In this document: piece after piece, positions 58,473 to 64,000 of the stretch
Numbering within the stretch: position 1 is the first letter of the stretch
Layout: every line of letters begins with the position of its first letter
Made by a program: the position numbers and the translations under genes
Assembly: GCF_011516765.1 (NCBI RefSeq)
Contig: NZ_JAAABN010000003.1
Span: 186,001-250,000 of the forward strand
Source of the DNA: Acetobacter sicerae
Lineage (GTDB): Bacteria > Pseudomonadota > Alphaproteobacteria > Acetobacterales > Acetobacteraceae
Length of the DNA stretch: 64,000 nt
Reading direction: 5' to 3'
The notes under the pieces: generated by a model
What the model saw: the letters and a program-made list of their open reading frames with translations, nothing else
The model's database searches: none
Told to the model about the DNA's origin: nothing

Positions 58473-59684
58473 ATGGACCAGACTGTCATTCCCTCTACGG
58501 TAGACCATACACGCGCCGTATTCCCGGAAGGGGTGGCGCTCGACTGCGGGTCCGTGCTTGCGCCGGTGGAGATTGCCTATCGGACGTATGGCACCCTGTC
58601 GCCTGAACGAAACAATGCGATCCTCATCTGTCATGCCCTGACCGGGGACCAGTATGTAGCCGAGACCCAGCCGGTGACGGGAAAGCCCGGCTGGTGGGGG
58701 CGCATGGTCGGGCCGGGCAAGCCGATTGATACGGACAGGTTTTTCGTCATCTGTTCGAATGTGCTTGGCGGCTGTATGGGGTCAACGGGACCGCGCTCGC
58801 TTCGCACGGTGACCGGCGAAAATGGCGTGAGCCGGGAAGAGCCGTGGGGGACCGACTTTCCGCCCATCACCATCCGCGACATGGTGCGGGCGCAGCGACT
58901 GCTCGTAAAACAGCTTGGGATCGACAGGCTCTTTGCGGTGATCGGCGGCTCCATGGGGGGCATGCAGGTTCTTGAATGGGCGGCGACCTACCCGGACATG
59001 GTCTTTGCGGCGATGCCGATCGCAACGGCGCCTTTCCATTCCGCCCAGAATATTGCGTTCAATGAAGTCAGTCGGCAGGCGATCTTTGCCGATCCGGACT
59101 GGCATGGGGGACGCTACTGGGAAACGGGCGCCATTCCCGCCCGCGGACTGGCTGTCGCACGAATGATGGCGCACATCACCTATCTTTCCGAAGAGGCCCT
59201 GACCCGCAAGTTCGGTCGGCGGGTGCGGCGGTGTGATGAACCGGTTGCCGGAAGCGCTTCCCCCGGCGCGTTATCCACATTCGGCGAGATCTTCGAGGTC
59301 GAGTCCTATCTGCGTCATCAGGGCTCGACATTCGTACGGCGCTTTGACGCCAATTCCTATCTCACCATCACCCGGGCGATGGACTGGATGGATCTGGGTA
59401 TGGAGCATGATGGCGATTGCGCCGGACCGTTCCGGGAAACCAGGACCCGTTTCTGCGTCGTCTGCTTCTCTTCGGACTGGCTGTTTCCCACCTCCCAGTC
59501 GCGGATCATCGTCCGGGCTCTGACCCGGGCGGCGGCGAATGTTTCATTCGTCGAGATCGAAAGTGACAAGGGGCATGATGCGTTTCTTCTGGATGAGCCT
59601 GATTTCGACCGTACGGTTGTGGGGTTCCTGAGCGGGGCGGCGGAACATGCGGGCCTCTCCCCCCGGACGTTGAAAGGGCACTGA
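58473..59684 (+). CDS. metX: Homoserine O-acetyltransferase
   Basis: A 403-residue alpha/beta hydrolase-fold enzyme, first step of methionine synthesis from homoserine. It shows the oxyanion region [20 protein letters not shown], the nucleophile elbow [13 protein letters not shown], and the C-terminal [11 protein letters not shown] with the catalytic histidine. The family includes succinyltransferases with the same fold, so the acyl donor is not certain from sequence. It is followed one base later by metW, the usual alphaproteobacterial pair. Confidence 0.93.
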   Translation: MDQTVIPSTVDHTRAVFPEGVALDCGSVLAPVEIAYRTYGTLSPERNNAILICHALTGDQYVAETQPVTGKPGWWGRMVGPGKPIDTDRFFVICSNVLGGCMGSTGPRSLRTVTGENGVSREEPWGTDFPPITIRDMVRAQRLLVKQLGIDRLFAVIGGSMGGMQVLEWAATYPDMVFAAMPIATAPFHSAQNIAFNEVSRQAIFADPDWHGGRYWETGAIPARGLAVARMMAHITYLSEEALTRKFGRRVRRCDEPVAGSASPGALSTFGEIFEVESYLRHQGSTFVRRFDANSYLTITRAMDWMDLGMEHDGDCAGPFRETRTRFCVVCFSSDWLFPTSQSRIIVRALTRAAANVSFVEIESDKGHDAFLLDEPDFDRTVVGFLSGAAEHAGLSPRTLKGH

Positions 59685-59685
59685 A

Positions 59686-60288
59686 ATGCGTCTTGACCAG
59701 CGTCTGATTGCAAAGATGATCACGCCCGGCACGCGGGTTCTGGACATTGGCAGTGGCGACGGCACTTTGATCGACCATCTTTTTCGCACGCGGGAATGTG
59801 ATGCGCGCGGGATCGAGATTGATATGGGAGAGGTTACGCGCTCCGTGGCGCATGGCCTGCCGGTGGTGCATGGGGATGCGGACCATGACCTCGCGCATTA
59901 CCCCGATAACAGCTTTGACTATGTCGTGCTGCAACGCACGCTGCAGGCTGTTGAGCGGCCCCGCGAGGTTCTGCGTCAGATGCTTCGGATCGGGCGATAC
60001 GCTATCGTCTCTTTTCCGAATTTCGGTCACTGGGAGATGCGGCTGAAGCTGCTGTTCAGCGGACGGATGCCGAACACGGCTGTCTGGCACACGCCCTGGT
60101 ACGCTACGCCAAACATTCATCCTTGCACGATCAGGGACTTTCTCGCGCTCTGTGACGAGGATGGTTATCGCGTGCATGAGTGGATGGCGATTGACGAGGA
60201 AGGGGACCGCGCGCCCTGGCGGCGATCGATCCGTCTTGCAAATCTTTTTGGTGAGCAGGCGCTTTTTCGTCTCGGCAAAGGACGTTGA
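59686..60288 (+). CDS. metW: Methionine biosynthesis protein MetW
   Basis: A 200-residue methyltransferase-fold protein that partners MetX. The SAM-binding motif is VLDIGSGDGTLIDHL, followed by GIEIDMGEV, DLAHYPDNSFDYVVLQRTLQAVERPREVLRQMLRIGRYAIVSFPNFGHWEMR, and HTPWYATPNIHPCTIRDF, all diagnostic of MetW. Its stop lies within a perfect 20-base palindrome shared with the start of the next gene. Confidence 0.95.
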   Translation: MRLDQRLIAKMITPGTRVLDIGSGDGTLIDHLFRTRECDARGIEIDMGEVTRSVAHGLPVVHGDADHDLAHYPDNSFDYVVLQRTLQAVERPREVLRQMLRIGRYAIVSFPNFGHWEMRLKLLFSGRMPNTAVWHTPWYATPNIHPCTIRDFLALCDEDGYRVHEWMAIDEEGDRAPWRRSIRLANLFGEQALFRLGKGR

Positions 60289-60302
60289 CCGATCGGTCAA
60301 CG
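60283..60302. promoter_or_regulatory. Perfect 20-base palindrome across the metW / kinase junction
   Basis: CGTTGACCGATCGGTCAACG is fully symmetric over 20 bases and contains both the metW stop and the TTG start of the kinase gene. The TTGACCGATCGGTCAA core resembles operators of TetR-type regulators. Being inside an operon junction it could instead act as RNA hairpin affecting coupling. Confidence 0.5.
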
Positions 60303-61187
60303 CTTCTGGTCGCCATCGATGCAGGGGCGACCAAAACTGTCCTGCGTATTGCGACGCCTTCCGGGGAAGTGCTGGGTGAAGGGCGTGGTGGGCCTGCCAA
60401 TATCGCAACATCCGTTGAGCAGGCAGCAAAGTCCATGGAAGCCGCATTGCGCAGTGCGATGCGGGCAGCTGATCTGGCCGACGATGCCTTGCATGATGGC
60501 GCAGTGAAATGGATTGCGGCAGCGGGTGCAGCCGGCGCTGAAGTTGCGGGGCGGCCGGAAAAACTGAAAGAGCTGCTCCCATATTTAACGATTTTTGATG
60601 TTAGAACAGACGCCTATACCTCCTGTCTCGGAGCGCATGGCGGCGCGGATGGTGCGATTGTCGCCATAGGCACGGGGAGTGTTGGCTATGCCATCTGTGG
60701 TGATCGTAATCATCGTGTCGGCGGATGGGGTTTTCCGCAGAGTGACGAAGGCGGTGGCGCCCGGATCGGTCTCGCTGCTGTTCGTCACATGCTTGCGGCC
60801 TCTGACGGTCGGATAGGTGAAACCGGCCTTTCTGTTTCTGTGAGACATTATCTGCAAGAGCTTGGTGCGGATCCCATGACGTGGAGTGTTGGCGCATCGG
60901 CGACGGATTTTGCCGTTCTGGCGCCAGTCGTTTTGCGGACTGCAAAAAATGGATGTGGAGCGGCTGCGAAACTTCTTGAGGATGCCGGACAGGATATTGC
61001 AGCGCTTGTGGATGCCCTGTTGAAAAGAGACGGATTTTCAGAACTGCATGTCGCTTTTTCGGGTGGTCTCGCGTCGGAGCTTTTGCCCTGGTGCCCTCAG
61101 GCTGTCAGGGACAAAGGTGTATTATGTCAGGGAACATCTCTTGATGGCGCGATGAAGCTTGCCATGGAAAGGGCCCGTATGATGTAA
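60285..61187 (+). CDS. N-acetylglucosamine kinase-like protein (BadF/BadG/BcrA ATPase family)
   Basis: A 300-residue ASKHA-fold ATPase. It has the phosphate-1 loop VAIDAGATKTVLRIAT, then AIVAIGTGSVGYAI and VGGWGFPQSDEGGGARIGLAAVRHML, which match bacterial N-acetylglucosamine/glucosamine kinases, and VAFSGGLASELL near the C-terminus. The start is TTG overlapping the metW stop (TTGA), with AAAGGA close by, so it is the third gene of metX-metW. A link to methionine synthesis is not evident; cell-wall sugar recycling is more likely. Confidence 0.82.
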   Translation: MTDRSTLLVAIDAGATKTVLRIATPSGEVLGEGRGGPANIATSVEQAAKSMEAALRSAMRAADLADDALHDGAVKWIAAAGAAGAEVAGRPEKLKELLPYLTIFDVRTDAYTSCLGAHGGADGAIVAIGTGSVGYAICGDRNHRVGGWGFPQSDEGGGARIGLAAVRHMLAASDGRIGETGLSVSVRHYLQELGADPMTWSVGASATDFAVLAPVVLRTAKNGCGAAAKLLEDAGQDIAALVDALLKRDGFSELHVAFSGGLASELLPWCPQAVRDKGVLCQGTSLDGAMKLAMERARMM

Positions 61188-61545
61188 GCGATTCTCTTCC
61201 TGTTTTCTGCTGTCATCGGGATTTCCCTTCATGGAGGAGTAAAACCTTCAAATATGCTGTGTTTCGAAGTGTGAATCCGGCATGTGTGGCTTGAGTGATG
61301 GCAAAAAATGATGTAGAACTCGTACAGTTTCTGTGAACAGCTTGTTAAAAAAGCTATGCGATCAGTCTCATGTAAATTGTTTAATATACCTCCAGAAACA
61401 GCGGAATAATGGCTGTAGCCTTCCCGGGACGGCTGCTACAGGATCAGTTGTTGATGGAGCAGGAATTCGTCACGCAGGGTATGTCGTCAGACAGAGACTG
61501 CTGAAACTTTTGTCCCTGTGGTATTCCGAGAGGTGTCTTCGCTCA
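61188..61545. other. 358-base leader region before the RNA helicase
   Basis: AT-rich at first, then with a hairpin CTGTAGCC/GGCTGCTACAG (61413-61441, one bulge). The frame is open from 61333 but has no ribosome site and no helicase similarity before 61546. A long untranslated leader, common for cold-induced helicases, is possible. Confidence 0.45.
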
Positions 61546-62853
61546 ATGACCACGTTTGCCGACCTGCAGCTTGCCGAACCCTTGTTGCGGGCTCTTACCG
61601 AAGAAGGCTATTCGGAGCCGACGCCCATTCAGGCGCAGTCCATTCCCTATCTTCTGGCCGGGCGTGATCTGCTTGGTCTCGCGCAGACAGGAACGGGCAA
61701 GACGGCCGCTTTCGCACTGCCGATCCTCCAGCATCTTCTGACGCATCGTCATGCCGCGCCGCCGAAAGGCGCCCGCGTTCTGGTGCTGGCGCCCACACGT
61801 GAACTGGCCTCCCAGATTGACGAAAGTTTCAAATCCTACGCCCGCCACATGAAGTTGACCCACACCGTGATCTTCGGTGGCGTAGGTCAGGGACGTCAGG
61901 TTGAAGCGATGCGTCGTGGTGTTGACGTTCTGGTGGCGGCGCCGGGGCGTCTGCTCGATCTCATGGGACAGGGTTTCATCGATCTGCGCGATCTTGAAAT
62001 TCTGGTTCTCGATGAGGCGGACCGGATGCTGGATATGGGTTTTGTCCGCGATATCAAACGGATTGTCGCCGTTCTGCCACGTGATCGTCAGACCCTCCTG
62101 TTCTCAGCCACCATGCCGAACAGCATCACGGAACTGGCTGGTAGCCTTCTGCGTGATCCTGCCAAGGTAGAGGTGACGCCTCCGTCGAGCACTGTGGATC
62201 GTATCCGCCAGGTTGTGATGTTTGTTGATCCGGAGCAGAAAAAGGACGCTCTCCTTCTGCTGCTGGAATCTCCCAAGGTTGTCCGGGCCGTTGTGTTCAC
62301 GCTCATGAAGCATGAGGCCAACAAGGTTGCGGAATTCCTGAATAAAAACGGCATCACGGCTGAAGCCATTCACGGCAACAAGTCGCAGGGCGCGCGCGAA
62401 CGGGCGATGAGCGGCTTCCGTTCAGGTTCGGTGAAAGTGCTGGTGGCGACGGATATTGCGGCACGTGGCATTGACGTGGATGAAGTCTCTCACGTCTTCA
62501 ATTATGACCTGCCGAATATCCCGGAAAGCTATGTGCATCGCATCGGGCGTACGGCGCGCGCCGGTCGCGAAGGCTGGGCCATATCGTTCTGCGATCCTGA
62601 GCAGCGGGCCTGGTTGAAGGATATCGAGCGCACGATCGGAAAGACTGTGCCTGTTGTCCGGGATCATCCCTATCACTCCGATGCCGCCGAGCATTCGACG
62701 CAGCGTCCGCCCGTTCTGGGTGGTGGCCGCGGTCGTGGTGGTGGCCAGAATCGCGGCGGTCCAAACCGCGGTGGTGGCCGTAGTGGCGGCAACGGCGGTG
62801 GTGGAGGCGGTGGCGGTAATCGTCGCCCACGGGGAACGCGCCGGGTCGCATGA
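61546..62853 (+). CDS. rhlE: DEAD-box RNA helicase (RhlE type)
   Basis: A 435-residue ATP-dependent RNA helicase. Motifs in order: TPIQAQSIP (Q), AQTGTGKT (46-53), PTRELASQI, VAAPGRLLDLM, VLDEADRMLDMGF, LFSATMP, VLVATDIAARGIDVDEVSHVFNYDLP and YVHRIGRTARAG. The last 60 residues form a Gly/Arg-rich tail (GGGRGRGGGQNRGG and similar) for unspecific RNA binding. ATG 61546 begins at the expected family position. It probably acts in ribosome assembly or RNA turnover. Confidence 0.94.
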   Translation: MTTFADLQLAEPLLRALTEEGYSEPTPIQAQSIPYLLAGRDLLGLAQTGTGKTAAFALPILQHLLTHRHAAPPKGARVLVLAPTRELASQIDESFKSYARHMKLTHTVIFGGVGQGRQVEAMRRGVDVLVAAPGRLLDLMGQGFIDLRDLEILVLDEADRMLDMGFVRDIKRIVAVLPRDRQTLLFSATMPNSITELAGSLLRDPAKVEVTPPSSTVDRIRQVVMFVDPEQKKDALLLLLESPKVVRAVVFTLMKHEANKVAEFLNKNGITAEAIHGNKSQGARERAMSGFRSGSVKVLVATDIAARGIDVDEVSHVFNYDLPNIPESYVHRIGRTARAGREGWAISFCDPEQRAWLKDIERTIGKTVPVVRDHPYHSDAAEHSTQRPPVLGGGRGRGGGQNRGGPNRGGGRSGGNGGGGGGGGNRRPRGTRRVA

Positions 62854-62935
62854 TAAAACTGTCGGACTTCGGGGACCATGGCGCGATGCCATAGGATTCC
62901 GGGGTCTGACGGGCGATGATCGTAAGCTGTTTCTG

Positions 62936-62967
62936 CCCCTGAGTCTGAAAAGGCTCAGGGGTTTTTT
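62936..62967 (+). terminator. Rho-independent terminator after the helicase gene
   Basis: CCCCTGAG and CTCAGGGG form an 8-bp stem with loop TCTGAAAAGG, followed by six T. It lies 83 bases beyond the helicase stop. Confidence 0.85.
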
Positions 62968-63151
62968 ATGACCTGCCTGGTTTGCAACCGCTAGCGCCAT
63001 GGCTTTTCAGGGCGTTGCGCCGAACCCGACAAAGAACCGCGGGCGCTCTAATCCCGGCTTGTCAAAATCAATCCATTTTGTCCCAGCGTAGTCTCCGGGG
63101 TAAAGAACGCAGGACAGCGACTATGATTTTGTAAGGTAGTGTAACGAGGTC

Positions 63152-63634
63152 ATGAGCAAGACAACCCCGGCGAGCGCTTTTTTGAAGCGTAGCGGCATTC
63201 CGTTTGAGATACTCCAGTATGAATATGACCCTTCAGTGAGCAAGCTGGGTGTGCATGCGGCGGCGGCGGTCAATGAACCTGCTGAACGGGTTTTCAAGAC
63301 ATTGATGGCGGAAGTGGATGGAAAGCCGGTGTGTGCGGTTATCCCTGTCGCGCAGGAATTGAGTCTGAAAAAACTCGCGGCTGCCTGTGGTGGTAAAAGC
63401 GCAAAGATCATGAAGCCTGCGGATGCGGAACGTATCACCGGTTATAAGGTTGGCGGAATCAGTCCCTTTGGAGGACGTCGGCATGTGCCGACTTTTCTCG
63501 CGCATGAAGCGTCAGAGCTGCCCTATATTCTGATGAATGGTGGGGGGCGCGGTCTGCAGGTCAGGTTGAGTGTCGAGGATGCGCTTGTCGCGATGCAGGG
63601 GCAGCTTGCTGATCTTGTCGCTCCTCACGGTTAA
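63152..63634 (+). CDS. ybaK: Cys-tRNA(Pro) deacylase YbaK
   Basis: A 160-residue trans-editing enzyme that hydrolyses Cys-tRNA(Pro) formed by prolyl-tRNA synthetase. It starts TPASAFLKRSGIPFEILQYEYDP and contains ERVFKTLMAEVDG with the conserved lysine, KKLAAACGGKSAKIMKPADAERITGYKVGGISPFG with the GxxxGGISPFG loop, and GGGRGLQVRLSVEDAL. Length and order are typical. It is a single gene. Confidence 0.94.
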   Translation: MSKTTPASAFLKRSGIPFEILQYEYDPSVSKLGVHAAAAVNEPAERVFKTLMAEVDGKPVCAVIPVAQELSLKKLAAACGGKSAKIMKPADAERITGYKVGGISPFGGRRHVPTFLAHEASELPYILMNGGGRGLQVRLSVEDALVAMQGQLADLVAPHG

Positions 63635-63750
63635 ATGTTTGTCTCGGTAATTTGATGAGTTTTGTTGTTCTGTGGAAATCTATTGAAACACTTCCGTGTA
63701 GCCTCTATTGCTAACAGAAATCCTTCCCATCATAGTCTGAGAGACGTTTT

Positions 63751-64000
63751 TTGCTATTTCGGTCTGTCGCCTTTTATCGCGCATCTTCCCTGGCGTGTCT
63801 GCTTTCTGTCATCCCGCTGTCCGGGTGTGGTTATTACGCTTCCCGCGTGGCGCATAAAGCGCAATCAAGCATGATCGGCATGGATGAAAATGATGTGCAG
63901 GCCTGTGTCGGCATACCGGATAAAATCAAAAAAATTGATGATCATATAACGATTTATGAATATCAGCGTGGACGAAATATCGGGACGTCGGCAAATTCAA
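63751..64000 (+). CDS. BamE/SmpA-like outer-membrane lipoprotein, 5' part only
   Basis: The first 83 codons of a gene that runs off the window. A TTG at 63751 is the only start after the in-frame stop at 63733 and follows GAGAG by seven bases. The product begins with a lipoprotein signal (YRASSLACLLSVIPLSGCGYYAS), the cysteine of LSGC being the lipid site. The mature part reads SSMIGMDENDVQACVGIPDKIKKIDDHITIYEYQ, matching the small BamE/OmlA-type fold in which a G-x-D-x-x-x-V turn begins the domain. Exact family is uncertain. Confidence 0.65.
   Translation, partial: MLFRSVAFYRASSLACLLSVIPLSGCGYYASRVAHKAQSSMIGMDENDVQACVGIPDKIKKIDDHITIYEYQRGRNIGTSANS

Noticed and set aside
59506-60582. 358-codon minus-strand frame across metX, metW and the kinase
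   Set aside because: It covers three well-supported genes and shows no family features.
62700-62850. GGT/GGC-rich direct repeats resembling a tandem array
   Set aside because: They encode the Gly/Arg-rich tail of the RNA helicase; no CRISPR-like spacer pattern is present.

Overview
The window looks like chromosomal DNA of an acetic acid bacterium (Acetobacteraceae, most likely Acetobacter or a close relative). The basis is a membrane-bound PQQ-dependent dehydrogenase of the glucose/quinate type, a regulatory-type PTS locus (hprK-rapZ-EIIA-HPr-EI) with no sugar permease, a tatB-tatC-serS operon, a ccmCDEFGHI cluster, metXW, and alphaproteobacterial start-codon habits (many 4-base ATGA/GTGA/TTGA overlaps). 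Species assignment is inference. I see no rRNA, tRNA, CRISPR array, transposase or prophage gene.

Layout. 1-3.4 kb: AraC regulator and TonB-dependent siderophore receptor with a Fur-box-like site. 3.5-8.0 kb: threonine aldolase, folD, and a coupled SDR/AGE-epimerase pair. 8.4-12.7 kb: acetoin dehydrogenase genes acoA-acoB-acoC on the minus strand, with a divergent GAF-Fis regulator that lacks the usual AAA+ domain. 12.9-15.6 kb: tatB-tatC-serS. 16.1-27.6 kb: a surface-glycan locus (flippase, GT2, ELM1-like, GT32-like, metallophosphoesterase, CDP-glycerol glycerophosphotransferase-like, GT4, GINT1-like and a GT2-GT4 fusion). 27.7-32.9 kb: RidA, then hprK-rapZ-EIIA-HPr-EI. 32.9-38.2 kb: Tat-exported binding protein, hemF, queG, an RHH protein and a TerB/DnaJ protein. 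38.3-41.5 kb: PadR regulator with siderophore-interacting ferric reductase, GT4, bfd. 41.6-46.0 kb: porin, guanine deaminase, Kir-type potassium channel. 46.4-51.4 kb: PQQ dehydrogenase, outer-membrane channel and a GH144-like glucanase. 51.8-58.2 kb: EVE and YciI proteins, then cytochrome c maturation. 58.5-64 kb: metX-metW-kinase, an RhlE helicase, ybaK and the start of a lipoprotein gene.

Themes. Iron recurs (TonB receptor, ferric-chelate reductase with its PadR repressor, bacterioferritin ferredoxin, heme synthesis and cytochrome c maturation), as do periplasmic oxidation and outer-membrane channels. The two most unusual protein observations are the EIIA-Man homologue whose phosphorylatable histidine is glutamine, and the AcoR-like regulator without a sigma-54 ATPase domain. 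The glycan locus is the best candidate for undescribed chemistry. Two families of hairpin-forming intergenic repeats are scattered through the window, mostly between convergent genes; copies differ by compensating base changes, which points to selection on RNA structure. Several perfect palindromes near start codons are candidate operators.
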